DNA of 64,000 nucleotides, from NCBI GenBank assembly GCA_948688495.1, contig CAPQSW010000012.1, positions 1 through 64,000 of the forward strand. The letters run 5' to 3'. This document shows, piece by piece, positions 8,805 to 17,741 of the stretch (position 1 is its first letter; each line of letters begins with the position of its first letter). Source of the stretch: an uncultured Lachnospiraceae bacterium. GTDB taxonomy: Bacteria > Bacillota > Clostridia > Lachnospirales > Lachnospiraceae. The notes below the pieces were generated by a model. That model saw only the letters and a list, made by a program, of their open reading frames with translations. It made no database searches and was not told where the DNA came from. The position numbers and the translations under genes are program-made.

Positions 8805-9791
8805 TTATGCAATTCCTCCTGAATCTTGATCTTCGTTTTCTTCCTCATCTTCTGATGCTTTCTGGAGATTTGCCTGTACACGCCGATACAACTCCTGCGC
8901 TGCATTATACCCCATTTTCTTCTGTCTGTGGTTTACCGCAGCCGACTCACAGATAACTGCAAGATTCCTTCCTGGACGGATTGGCAGTGAATGGCATACT
9001 ACCTTATTCCCCAGAAATTCTACATATTCCTCGTCCAGTCCCAGACGGTCATACTCATTCTCTTTCTTCCAATCCTGCAATTTGATTACCAGGTCAATAT
9101 TCTGTTTCTCTTTGACGCACTCCACACCAAACAACGTCTTCACATCAATGATGCCAATACCGCGCAATTCAATAAAATATCTTGTAACATCCGGCGCCGT
9201 TCCCACCAGCGTATGCTCGTTAATCTTGCTGATTTCCACTACGTCATCACTTACCAGCCGGTGTCCGCGGCGGATGAGCTCAAGCGCCGCTTCACTCTTT
9301 CCAATTCCGCTGTCCCCCATAATCAAAAGTCCCTCGCCATATACATCCACCAGCACGCCATGAATGGAAATGCAGGGTGCAAGCGCTTCGCCCAGATAGT
9401 AAATCAGCTCTGCCATAAATTCTGATGTCCCATAATCTGTGGATAATATGGGCGTATTGTATTTCGTGGCAATCCGCAGCAAATCCTCGTCCGGCTGCAG
9501 ATTACGGCTAAAAATCACGCAAGGGACATTGTGGGCAAAAAACTTATCGTAAATATCGAGCTTTTCCTTTTCCTCCAGCTTCTGCATATACGTGTATTCC
9601 ACCATGCCTACAATCTCAACCCTGCTTTTTTCAAAGTAATCGAAGTATCCGGCAAGCTGTAATGCCGGACGGTTTACCTCTGTCGAAGTTACCTTGCGTG
9701 TCTTGATATCCACCTCTGGATTCAACACTTTTAATTTCATTTTCTCTACGATCTTTTTTACACTTACACCATTCCCATTATTCATCTGCAT
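8805..9791 (-). CDS. hprK: HPr kinase/phosphorylase (HprK)
   Basis: HprK phosphorylates and dephosphorylates Ser46 of HPr and so sets carbon catabolite repression in low-GC Gram-positives. The N-terminal domain is followed by the catalytic P-loop MGDSGIGKSEAALELI, then RGHRLVSDDVVEI, the family signature IELRGIGIIDVK, and the C-terminal LPIRPGRNLAVI. The start at 9791 is favoured because GGAG lies 8 bases upstream; a longer frame opens at 9824 but reaches into the upstream repeat. About 328 residues, slightly longer than usual because of an acidic C-terminal tail (SEDEEENEDQDSGG). No ptsH is in the window. Confidence 0.95.
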   Translation of the reverse strand: MQMNNGNGVSVKKIVEKMKLKVLNPEVDIKTRKVTSTEVNRPALQLAGYFDYFEKSRVEIVGMVEYTYMQKLEEKEKLDIYDKFFAHNVPCVIFSRNLQPDEDLLRIATKYNTPILSTDYGTSEFMAELIYYLGEALAPCISIHGVLVDVYGEGLLIMGDSGIGKSEAALELIRRGHRLVSDDVVEISKINEHTLVGTAPDVTRYFIELRGIGIIDVKTLFGVECVKEKQNIDLVIKLQDWKKENEYDRLGLDEEYVEFLGNKVVCHSLPIRPGRNLAVICESAAVNHRQKKMGYNAAQELYRRVQANLQKASEDEEENEDQDSGGIA

Positions 9792-9821
9792 CTTCCTTTC
9801 TCCGGTTTCGTTACCATCTTT

Positions 9822-9982
9822 CACCGTGCTTCACTCGGAAACCTGCGGTTTTACTACCGCATTTCGCCGTGCCTCACTCGGAAACCTGCGGTTTCCTCGT
9901 TCATGGGCATTCGCCCTATCAGCCCCATTAAAAAGACAGCTGCTTATATGCAAGCATATCGCATTCTGCTTTTTAATGGTTC
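9822..9982. repeat. Hairpin-rich intergenic repeat between uvrC and hprK
   Basis: The 233-base uvrC-hprK gap holds two imperfect copies, about 43 bases apart, of a unit containing TCACTCGGAAACCTGCGGTT. Each copy contains a near-perfect GGAAACC-GCA-GGTTTCC hairpin. A GGGC-GAAT-GCCC hairpin follows. A long imperfect palindrome lies at about 9926-9980, with CCATTAAAAAG pairing with CTTTTTAATGG and an inner ATATGC-AA-GCATAT. No coding pattern is seen. It resembles a multicopy non-coding repeat rather than a single regulatory site, but only one location is visible here. Confidence 0.65.
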
Positions 9983-10024
9983 TGGCACTGCTCATTGCTT
10001 TCATGGACATCATATCACAGAACC

Positions 10025-11902
10025 CTATTCATCTTCAACTGCCGGACGATGAAAAAAATCATAAACCGACTGAGCCGCCTGCTGGTTCATACCAGGCAGT
10101 CCGGCCAAGGTCTGCACATCTGCCTGGCGGATAGCATCCAGGGACTGAAACGATTTCATCAATGATTTCCGCCTGGCTGTGCCGATACCTGGAATATCAT
10201 CAAGAACAGAGTGTACCTGCTCTTTGCTGCGCAGGGAACGGTGATACTCTATGGCAAACCGGTGCGCTTCATCCTGAATCCGCGTAATCAGTTTAAATCC
10301 CTCACTGTGGCGGTCAATTGGAATCTCCCGGTTATGATAGTATAACCCACGAGTCCTGTGATTATCATCTTTTACCATTCCACAAACCGGAATACACAGC
10401 CCCAACTCCTCTAGCACGCGCAGCGCCACATTGACCTGCCCCTTCCCACCATCCATCATAATCAAATCAGGAAACCGGGTAAAGCTGCCGTAATCATTTT
10501 CCATCCTTTGTTCCTTTAATTCCTGCTGTTCTTTCATGCCGTGGGAAAACCGCCGGGTCAGTACTTCATACATAGATCCGTAATCGTCCGGCCCCGTAAC
10601 TGTCCGCAATTTAAACTTACGGTAATCGCTGCGTTTGGGCTTACCCTTCTCGTACACCACCATCGAACCAACCGACTCAAAACCACTGATATTAGAAATA
10701 TCATACGCTTCCACACGTTTAAGCTGTTCAAGCTCCAGCAACTGCCCGATTTCTTTTAATGCACCGATTGTCCTTCCTTCCTCCCGCTTAATTTTCTCTT
10801 TATCCTGGGACAAAACCATGTGTGCATTCTGCGCAGCAAGCTCTACCAGTTTTTCTTTCGTTCCCTTCTTGGGCACACGGATATACACTCTCTGCCCGCG
10901 CTTCTGTCCAAGCCACTGTTCAATTATCGCTGCTTCCTCGATTTCCTCTTGAAGCATCACCTCTTTGGGGATAAACGGCGTGCCCGCGTAAAATTGTTTT
11001 AAAAATGTAGCGAGTACCTGCGGCCTGGTATCCTCATTCCCTATATTCACATGAAAATGATCGCGCCCTATAAGCTTCCCATCCCGGATAAAAAATACCT
11101 GAACCACTGCATCTTCCTCGTCCGACGCCATAGCAATAATATCCTTATCCTCGCCATCCGAACTCGTAATTTTCTGTTTTTGTGCAATCTGTTTCACTGC
11201 CTTTAGCAGCTCACGGTATTCAATTGCCTTCTCAAAATTCATTTCATCAGAAGCAGACTGCATCTTATCCTCCAGCTCTTTCAAAACAGGCTGGTAATTA
11301 CCACTCAGAAATTCTATCACCTGCTCTATCTGCCTGTGGTATTCCTCCTGGCTCACTTTTCCCTGGCAAGGGGCCATACATTGATGGATATGGTAATTGA
11401 GGCAGGGGCGTTCCTTACCCGTATCTCTGGGTAAAATCCTGTTGCACGTTTTCAGACAGTATAACTTTCCAATCAATTCTATGGTCTCCTTGACTGCCCC
11501 CGCGCTGGTATAAGGGCCAAAATACCGGGACTTATCTTTTTTCATCTGACGTGAAAAGAGGACTCTGGGAAAAGCTTCTCCCAGCGTCACTCTAATATAT
11601 GGGTATGTCTTGTCATCCCGCAGCATTGTATTATATTTCGGCCTGTGTTCTTTAATCAGATTGCATTCCAGAATCAATGCCTCCAGCTCAGAATCTGTAA
11701 TGATATATTCAAACCTTGCAATCTGCCTTACCATCTGCTCCTTTTTCAAGCCTTCATTATGACTTGGGCGGAAATATTGCCGCACCCGGTTCCTAAGGCT
11801 TATCGCTTTACCGATATAAATAATCGCGTCTCTCTCATCATGCATGATATACACCCCCGGGTTCTTTGGGAGTTTCTTCAATTCTTCCTGAATATCAAAC
11901 AT
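10025..11902 (-). CDS. uvrC: UvrABC excinuclease subunit C
   Basis: UvrC makes the two incisions on either side of DNA lesions after UvrA/UvrB recognition. The 625-residue protein has the GIY-YIG nuclease at the N-terminus (NPGVYIMHDERD, IIYIGKAISLRNRVRQYF), a Cys pair in LYCLKTCNRILP, a UVR motif near residue 210 (MNFEKAIEYRELL), the RNase H-like second nuclease (VEAYDISNISG, PDLIMMDGGKGQ) and a C-terminal double helix-hairpin-helix (LDDIPGIGTARRKSLMKSF). Its ATG overlaps the ftsH stop by one base, implying translational coupling. Confidence 0.97.
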   Translation of the reverse strand: MFDIQEELKKLPKNPGVYIMHDERDAIIYIGKAISLRNRVRQYFRPSHNEGLKKEQMVRQIARFEYIITDSELEALILECNLIKEHRPKYNTMLRDDKTYPYIRVTLGEAFPRVLFSRQMKKDKSRYFGPYTSAGAVKETIELIGKLYCLKTCNRILPRDTGKERPCLNYHIHQCMAPCQGKVSQEEYHRQIEQVIEFLSGNYQPVLKELEDKMQSASDEMNFEKAIEYRELLKAVKQIAQKQKITSSDGEDKDIIAMASDEEDAVVQVFFIRDGKLIGRDHFHVNIGNEDTRPQVLATFLKQFYAGTPFIPKEVMLQEEIEEAAIIEQWLGQKRGQRVYIRVPKKGTKEKLVELAAQNAHMVLSQDKEKIKREEGRTIGALKEIGQLLELEQLKRVEAYDISNISGFESVGSMVVYEKGKPKRSDYRKFKLRTVTGPDDYGSMYEVLTRRFSHGMKEQQELKEQRMENDYGSFTRFPDLIMMDGGKGQVNVALRVLEELGLCIPVCGMVKDDNHRTRGLYYHNREIPIDRHSEGFKLITRIQDEAHRFAIEYHRSLRSKEQVHSVLDDIPGIGTARRKSLMKSFQSLDAIRQADVQTLAGLPGMNQQAAQSVYDFFHRPAVEDE

Positions 11903-14415
11903 TATTCCAACCCTTTTAACAACCTATCCAGATAATCTTCCTCCCCAGATGACGTCTCTGCCTCTGGCTCTGCCGTAACTTCCTCAGCCGAAAGTTCTCC
12001 CTCCGACTCTTCCATAGCTTCCTCAGCTGAAAGTTCTTCCTCCGGTTCTTCCGCAGCTTCCTCAGCCACTTTCTCAGTTGAAAATTCCTCCTTTGGTTCC
12101 GCAGCAAATTCTTCCGGGCCACTATCCTCCTTTTGCTGCTCCATGTTTCCCTCAAATGCAATTTCTATCTCAAGCATTTTTGGCGCTTCCTCTAATGCTT
12201 CCTGTTCTTTTGGCCGTTCATCTTCAATAATTTCCAGACATTCAACCTCTGGCTCTATAATAAACGCCTCAGCAGTTACTTCTTCCGGCACCAACTTTAC
12301 CAGCGGAATTATTTCTATCTCTTTCTCCCCTGCCTTTTCGCTGGAAAAACTGCTTCCAATCACAATTCCCTCAGGCAAAGGTTCTTCCAGAGTATCTACT
12401 TCCAGAAAATCATCTTCCAAAAGATCCTGCCCGCTCAGATCTTCTTCCCTTATATCCTGCTCATCAAAAGCTTTCTGCTTAGATTCTTCTTTGTACAGAT
12501 CAGCCTTTAATGCTTCTGCGGCCTTCTGGGCATCTGTCTTTTCTTCCGGCTCCGGTATTCCTTTTAATTTGCGGAAAATCCGCATAAATTCTTTGCCTGT
12601 AATTGTCTCATGCTCATACAGATATTCCGAAATTTCATTTAAAATCTCCCGGTTCTCCTGAAGCAGACGCACAGCCTCATCATAGCTGTTCTTCAAAATC
12701 TTCATGACTTCCTGATCAATTTGTGCTGCCGTCTCCTCACCACAGTTTAAGCTCGCCCTGCCTTCAAGATATTTATCTTCAATTGTGACAAGTCCCATCA
12801 GCCCGAATCTGTCTGACATGCCGTACTGCGTTACCATGGCACGTGCCATCTTGGTTGCCTGTTCAATATCATTAGACGCCCCCGTAGTTACAGACTCAAA
12901 AACGATCTCCTCGGCCGCACGTCCACCCATGTAGGTGATAAGGCGTGCGTTCAGTTCATTCTTTGTCATGAGATACTTTTCTTCTTCCGGCACCTGCATG
13001 GTATATCCCAATGCCCCCATGGTCCTGGGCACAATGGTAATTTTCTGCACCGGTTCCGTATCCTTCTGCAATGCAGTCACCAACGCATGTCCAACCTCAT
13101 GGTAAGCCACCATCTTCTTTTCTTTCGGACCCATAATCCGGTCTTTTTTCTCTTTTCCTGCAATGACAACCTCCACGGATTCAAAGAGATCTCCCTGATT
13201 CACATGCTTTCTGCCATGCTTCACTGCATTGATAGCAGCCTCATTAATCATATTAGCAAGGTCCGAACCCACTGCGCCGGAAGTAGCAAGTGCAATGGCG
13301 TCCAAATCCACACTGTCGTCCATCAACACATTCTTGGCATGTACTTTGAGCGTATCCACACGCCCTTTCAAATCAGGCTTATCCACAATGATCCTCCGGT
13401 CAAAACGTCCCGGACGCAGCAAAGCCTTATCCAAAACCTCCGGGCGGTTCGTAGCAGCCAGAATCAGCAGACCCTTGGAGGTATCAAAACCATCCATCTC
13501 TGCCAACAGCTGATTCAACGTCTGCTCTCTCTCATCATTACCGCCGTATCTGGTATCACGACTCTTTCCGATTGCATCAATCTCGTCTATAAAAATAATA
13601 CACGGTGCCTGCTTCTGCGCCTCTTTAAACAAATCGCGCACACGGGAAGCACCCACACCGACAAACATCTCCACAAAATCCGAGCCTGCCAGCGAGAAAA
13701 ACGGAACCTTCGCCTCCCCGGCAACAGCCTTGGCAAGCAGAGTCTTACCTGTTCCTGGAGGTCCGACAAGCAGCGCCCCCTTAGGAAGCTTCGCGCCAAT
13801 ATCTGTATACTTCTTGGGATTGTGCAAAAAATCCACCACTTCCTGCAGGGATTCTTTCGCCTCATCCTGTCCAGCAACATCTCTGAAAGTCACCCCTGTA
13901 GATTTCTCCACATAGACCTTCGCCGTTGTCTTGCCGACTCCCATGACTCCTCCGCCGCCCATCTTGCGGAAAATGAGAAAATATAATAAAACCCATACCA
14001 AAACCAGTGGCAGGATATAGCTCACCATGTTCCACAGAATTGCCGAAGACACATCTTCTACAGTCCCGCTGAACTTAATATTATTTTCCTTCAATAACGG
14101 CAGCAGCTCATCATCATTCAACTGCGCGGTATAATAAGTCATCCGGTATAATTTATTCTCACTCTTAGGCAATATCTTAATCTTACTGGAGGTAAATACC
14201 ACTTCCTCCACCTTGCCATCCTCTACCATTTTGATAAATTCCGAATAGGTAACCTCTTTGTTTGTCGCATTTCTGGCACAACTGTTTAGCAAACTCGTGA
14301 AAAACAGCACAAGCAGCGCCGCCAAAATAAATATCATAAGAGTCATACCGTTTTTGTTGTTTCCGCCTTCATTTTTCCTGCCATTATTCTTGTTATTATT
14401 TCCTTTGTTTTCCAT
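11902..14415 (-). CDS. ftsH: ATP-dependent zinc metalloprotease FtsH with a long acidic tail
   Basis: FtsH is a membrane-anchored hexameric AAA+ protease that degrades misfolded membrane proteins and regulators. Two membrane segments (about residues 25-47 and 125-150) flank an extracytoplasmic loop. The AAA module has GPPGTGKTLLAKAVAGEA, IIFIDEIDAIGKSR and an SRH (AATNRPEVLDKALLRPGRFD); the protease site is AYHEVGHALV. The core ends near residue 620 (FRKLKGIPEPEE). About 215 extra residues follow, dominated by Glu, Asp, Ser and Ala, with repeated EEELSAEEAMEE-like units. Family members are usually 600-700 residues, so the tail is unusual. Promoter at 14464-14492. Confidence 0.96.
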   Translation of the reverse strand: MENKGNNNKNNGRKNEGGNNKNGMTLMIFILAALLVLFFTSLLNSCARNATNKEVTYSEFIKMVEDGKVEEVVFTSSKIKILPKSENKLYRMTYYTAQLNDDELLPLLKENNIKFSGTVEDVSSAILWNMVSYILPLVLVWVLLYFLIFRKMGGGGVMGVGKTTAKVYVEKSTGVTFRDVAGQDEAKESLQEVVDFLHNPKKYTDIGAKLPKGALLVGPPGTGKTLLAKAVAGEAKVPFFSLAGSDFVEMFVGVGASRVRDLFKEAQKQAPCIIFIDEIDAIGKSRDTRYGGNDEREQTLNQLLAEMDGFDTSKGLLILAATNRPEVLDKALLRPGRFDRRIIVDKPDLKGRVDTLKVHAKNVLMDDSVDLDAIALATSGAVGSDLANMINEAAINAVKHGRKHVNQGDLFESVEVVIAGKEKKDRIMGPKEKKMVAYHEVGHALVTALQKDTEPVQKITIVPRTMGALGYTMQVPEEEKYLMTKNELNARLITYMGGRAAEEIVFESVTTGASNDIEQATKMARAMVTQYGMSDRFGLMGLVTIEDKYLEGRASLNCGEETAAQIDQEVMKILKNSYDEAVRLLQENREILNEISEYLYEHETITGKEFMRIFRKLKGIPEPEEKTDAQKAAEALKADLYKEESKQKAFDEQDIREEDLSGQDLLEDDFLEVDTLEEPLPEGIVIGSSFSSEKAGEKEIEIIPLVKLVPEEVTAEAFIIEPEVECLEIIEDERPKEQEALEEAPKMLEIEIAFEGNMEQQKEDSGPEEFAAEPKEEFSTEKVAEEAAEEPEEELSAEEAMEESEGELSAEEVTAEPEAETSSGEEDYLDRLLKGLE

Positions 14416-14463
14416 TGATTTCCTCCTGAATACCGCTGCCCTTTGTCATGCGATACTCTCTCT

Positions 14464-14492
14464 ATTATATGTGCATTTCTTTTGAAAATCAA
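14464..14492 (-). promoter_or_regulatory. Sigma-A-type promoter of ftsH
   Basis: On the minus strand TTGATT (14487-14492) and TATAAT (14464-14469) are separated by 17 bases. They lie about 50 bases before the ftsH ATG, which has an AGGAGG site. This probably drives ftsH-uvrC and perhaps the rest of the run. Confidence 0.7.
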
Positions 14493-14558
14493 TATTTCTT
14501 TCCTAAACTTTATATAAAATTTTTTGCGAAAGACCTAGATTTCTTTCTCCTTAGGTTG

Positions 14559-14564
14559 TATAAT
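14559..14564 (+). promoter_or_regulatory. Probable -10 element of pyrG
   Basis: A perfect TATAAT lies 52 bases before the pyrG ATG, with an AAGGAGG site closer to the start. I see no good -35 at normal spacing (TAGATT at 17 bases is weak). No attenuator hairpin is visible in the short leader. Confidence 0.5.
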
Positions 14565-14615
14565 GTATTAATTATGAAACATACTAAACATTTATATATT
14601 TAAGGAGGACTACCT

Positions 14616-16226
14616 ATGCCCGTAAAATACGTCTTTGTCACCGGCGGCGTTGTCTCCGGTCTCGGAAAAGGAATTACAGCCGCTTCCCTGGGCCGTTTAC
14701 TCAAAGCACGCGGATACAAGGTTACTATGCAGAAATTTGACCCTTATATCAATATTGATCCCGGAACCATGAACCCCATTCAGCACGGAGAGGTTTTTGT
14801 TACGGATGATGGCGCAGAGACAGATTTGGATTTGGGGCATTACGAGCGTTTTATTGATGAAAATTTAAGTAAAAATTCCAATGTCACTACCGGGAAAGTA
14901 TACTGGTCCGTTCTCCAAAAAGAAAGACGCGGTGATTATGGCGGCGGAACCGTACAGGTAATTCCCCATATTACCAACGAGATCAAAAGCCGTTTTTACC
15001 GAAATTTCACGACAGAGGAGACCCATATTGCCATTATCGAGGTTGGCGGAACTGTCGGTGATATGGAAAGCCAGCCTTTCCTGGAATCTATCCGTCAGTT
15101 CCAGCATGAAGTCGGACATGAGAATGCTATCCTGATCCATGTAACATTAATTCCTTACATCAGCGCTTCCGGGGAAATGAAAACAAAACCCACACAGGCA
15201 AGCGTCAAAGAGCTACAGGGCATGGGAATCCAGCCTGATATTATTGTTTGCCGTTCCGAACATCCTTTAGACCAGGGAATCAAAGACAAAATTTCCTTAT
15301 TCTGTAATGTTCCCTGCAGCCGCGTCCTGCAGAATCTTGATGTAGAATATCTGTATGAAGCGCCGCTTGCCATGGAGAAGGAAAACCTTGCACAGGTGGC
15401 ATGTGAATGTCTCCATCTGGATTGTCCCGAACCCGATCTTTCCGACTGGGTTGATATGGTTGACGCACTCCGCTATCCTGATAAGGAAGTTACTGTGGCG
15501 CTGGTTGGGAAATATACGGCTTTGCATGATGCTTATATATCCGTTGTGGAGGCTTTAAAGCATGGCGGCATCGCGGAACGTGCGACCGTCAATATAAAAT
15601 GGATAGATTCTGAATTGTTAAACGATGAAAACGTGGAAGAAACATTAAAGGATGTGCGGGGCATTTTGGTTCCCGGCGGTTTTGGAAACCGAGGCGTAGA
15701 GGGCATGATTACAGCCGCAAGATACGCACGTGAACATCAAATCCCCTATCTCGGGCTTTGTCTCGGCATGCAGGTGGCTATCATTGAATGCGCCAGGCAT
15801 GTCTGTGGTTTCCATGATGCACACAGTATCGAGCTTAACCCTAACACCACCCATCCAGTCATTGCCCTGATGCCGGATCAAAGCGATGTAGAAGATATTG
15901 GAGGGACCCTGCGGCTTGGCTCTTATCCCTGTGTCCTGGACTCCTCCTCCAAAGCATATCAAGTCTATGGTGAGGAGACTATCCATGAGAGACACCGCCA
16001 CCGTTACGAAGTGAATAACGACTACCGCTCCATACTTGCCGAGCATGGCATGAAATTATGCGGTCTGTCACCAGATAACCGGATTGTCGAGATGGTAGAG
16101 CTTACAGACCACCCCTGGTTTATTGCTACACAGGCACATCCTGAACTGAAATCCAGGCCAAACCGCCCACATCCGCTGTTTAAAGGATTTGTGGAAGCCT
16201 CATTAAAAACCAAACCTATTCGCTGA
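14616..16226 (+). CDS. pyrG: CTP synthase
   Basis: PyrG converts UTP to CTP using ATP and glutamine-derived ammonia. The 536-residue protein has the N-terminal synthetase domain (VFVTGGVVSGLGKGITAAS, then FDPYINIDPGTMNPIQHGEV) and a C-terminal class I glutamine amidotransferase with the nucleophile Cys in LGLCLGMQ and the His-Glu pair in TQAHPELKSRP. Length and domain order are normal. It is the first plus-strand gene, divergent from ftsH, and ends at a strong bidirectional terminator. Start chosen by AAGGAGG about 8 bases upstream. Confidence 0.98.
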   Translation: MPVKYVFVTGGVVSGLGKGITAASLGRLLKARGYKVTMQKFDPYINIDPGTMNPIQHGEVFVTDDGAETDLDLGHYERFIDENLSKNSNVTTGKVYWSVLQKERRGDYGGGTVQVIPHITNEIKSRFYRNFTTEETHIAIIEVGGTVGDMESQPFLESIRQFQHEVGHENAILIHVTLIPYISASGEMKTKPTQASVKELQGMGIQPDIIVCRSEHPLDQGIKDKISLFCNVPCSRVLQNLDVEYLYEAPLAMEKENLAQVACECLHLDCPEPDLSDWVDMVDALRYPDKEVTVALVGKYTALHDAYISVVEALKHGGIAERATVNIKWIDSELLNDENVEETLKDVRGILVPGGFGNRGVEGMITAARYAREHQIPYLGLCLGMQVAIIECARHVCGFHDAHSIELNPNTTHPVIALMPDQSDVEDIGGTLRLGSYPCVLDSSSKAYQVYGEETIHERHRHRYEVNNDYRSILAEHGMKLCGLSPDNRIVEMVELTDHPWFIATQAHPELKSRPNRPHPLFKGFVEASLKTKPIR

Positions 16227-16243
16227 TAGAAGGCATAAAGATG

Positions 16244-16278
16244 AAAACTCCGCTTTCCCTATGGGGAAACGGAGTTTT
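16244..16278. terminator. Bidirectional terminator between pyrG and the HAD phosphatase gene
   Basis: AAAACTCCG-CTTTCCC pairs with GGGGAAA-CGGAGTTTT around a short TAT loop. A and T runs flank both sides, so it can stop transcripts from the two convergent genes. Confidence 0.88.
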
Positions 16279-16285
16279 GTTTCCT

Positions 16286-16936
16286 TTACACTGGCAATAA
16301 CCCTAACCGGGCAAATATCCCAATATTCGGATAATTCCCTAATTCTTCTTTTGTTGTGGTTCCGGTGGTTACCCCGGCAAAATCTACTCCTGCCGCCTGG
16401 GCAGTCTTTGCATCCACCAAGCTGTCCCCCACATACAATATATCCTCTTTTGGCAGCTCCCACGATCTTAGAAGCATTAAGATACCTTCGGGGTCAGGCT
16501 TTGGTTTTTTCACACTATCCCCTCCTACAATCAGGTCAAACAACCCTGTTTTCTTGTATTTTTCCAGAATCCCCTCAATCCGGTAACAATATTTGGTTGT
16601 CACAATTGCAAGTTTATACCCCTGTTCTTTCCATTGCTCCATAAGCGCAAGCACCCCCGGATAGAAAGTGGACTTCTCCGTCATTATCTCATCGGCCTTT
16701 TCTATAAATAACCTTGCAAATTCTGCTTCTTCTGATACCTTTCCCTCTATTCCCTGTTCTTTTGTCAGCACTTTATACATTTCTTCCAAATGCAGTCCAA
16801 TCGTCTTTCGAATTGACTCTCTGCCTGCTTTGGAATATCCAAGCTGCTCCAGCGCATAATTTGTACTTACCACAATACCCTCTGTAGAATCTCCTAAAGT
16901 GTAATCAAAATCAAAGACCAATCCTTTGTACTTCAT
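16286..16936 (-). CDS. HAD-family phosphatase (phosphoglycolate phosphatase-like)
   Basis: The 216-residue protein begins MKYKGLVFDFDYTLGDSTEG, where FDFDYT carries the catalytic Asp pair of the haloacid dehalogenase superfamily. A helical cap follows (residues about 15-85), then motif II (IVTTK), motif III with Lys (GGDSVKKPKPDPEGIL) and motif IV (ILYVGDSLVDAKTAQAAG). This is the Gph/PpaX/5'-nucleotidase-like subgroup that dephosphorylates small metabolites; the true substrate cannot be told. It lies 54 bases after the orphan sigma factor gene and may be its co-transcribed neighbour. Confidence 0.88.
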   Translation of the reverse strand: MKYKGLVFDFDYTLGDSTEGIVVSTNYALEQLGYSKAGRESIRKTIGLHLEEMYKVLTKEQGIEGKVSEEAEFARLFIEKADEIMTEKSTFYPGVLALMEQWKEQGYKLAIVTTKYCYRIEGILEKYKKTGLFDLIVGGDSVKKPKPDPEGILMLLRSWELPKEDILYVGDSLVDAKTAQAAGVDFAGVTTGTTTKEELGNYPNIGIFARLGLLPV

Positions 16937-16990
16937 ATGACCATTTTCCTTTCCTGTTTTTCTGCCCTTTTTGTTTTTTATTGAAGCATT

Positions 16991-17548
16991 TCAAATGCGT
17001 TCCCAAAATCCTTTCTCCTTTAGTGATCTTTGCAAACTTCTTTTCGCTCTCCAAACCATATGCCGGACAGTATCTGCCTCTTTGCCAAGAAGCCTCCCAA
17101 TTTCCACAGAACTCATGTCATGATAATATCTCATAAGCAATATATCGCTGTAAGACTCATTTACCTCTTTCAATAATTTCGTAAGAACCTGCCTTTGCTC
17201 AATCGTCAGTATTTTGATATCAAACTCCTCATCTACAATGTTTGCAACAAGTTCTTCTGTCAAAGGCAGCTCCCTGTCGGTCCGCTTCTTTCTCTTATTG
17301 TAGAGCGTAATGGCTTTATTTTTCACAATGGTGGCTATGTAATTCCAATTCTTCTGGGGAGAATTCCCTTTCATCTTATCCATATTGGAAAGCAACGCGA
17401 TGAATGTCTCCTGTAATACATCCTCTGTATCCTGTACATTTTCGAGAATTACATAGGCGGTATAAAACATCTCATCTTTATAGTTTTCATATATTTCCCT
17501 GAAAAATTTCTTTTCTTCGGTATCCAGCAATAATAGATTTTCAGACAT
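16991..17548 (-). CDS. ECF-type RNA polymerase sigma factor (orphan)
   Basis: About 185 residues with region 2 (FREIYENYKDEMFYTAYVIL, then QDTEDVLQETFIALL) and region 4 (LLMRYYHDMSSVEIGRLLGK, then VRHMVWRAKRSLQRSL) of an ECF sigma factor. The start at 17548 is chosen because GGAGG lies 8 bases upstream; a TTG-initiated longer frame begins at 17563. No anti-sigma gene follows: the next gene is a HAD phosphatase. Control may be by transcription or by a distant partner. A weak TTGCAT...TAAATC pair with 17-base spacing lies upstream and could be its promoter. Confidence 0.87.
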   Translation of the reverse strand: MSENLLLLDTEEKKFFREIYENYKDEMFYTAYVILENVQDTEDVLQETFIALLSNMDKMKGNSPQKNWNYIATIVKNKAITLYNKRKKRTDRELPLTEELVANIVDEEFDIKILTIEQRQVLTKLLKEVNESYSDILLMRYYHDMSSVEIGRLLGKEADTVRHMVWRAKRSLQRSLKEKGFWERI

Positions 17549-17741
17549 GTCAGGTACCTCCAAAAAATCAGGGCATAAAAAATCTCCTATGATTCTTTGG
17601 ATTTTTTATCCCCTTGATTTATCTTTCGTTAAAATACTATGCAATTAATGGACTGCATTTCCCTTTAAATACTATATCAAGATGTCAAATTGATTTCAAG
17701 GATTTCCTGAAAACAATACACCTCCAGACAGGGGTGCAATC

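Noticed and set aside
9831..10134. Short open frames in the uvrC-hprK gap
   Set aside because: They run through the hairpin repeat and give repeated Arg/Ser-rich peptides from the repeat units, with no ribosome-binding site.
13087..13986. Plus-strand open frame of 299 codons opposite ftsH
   Set aside because: It is the antisense of the highly conserved FtsH AAA and protease region, has no ribosome-binding site and no protein-like composition.
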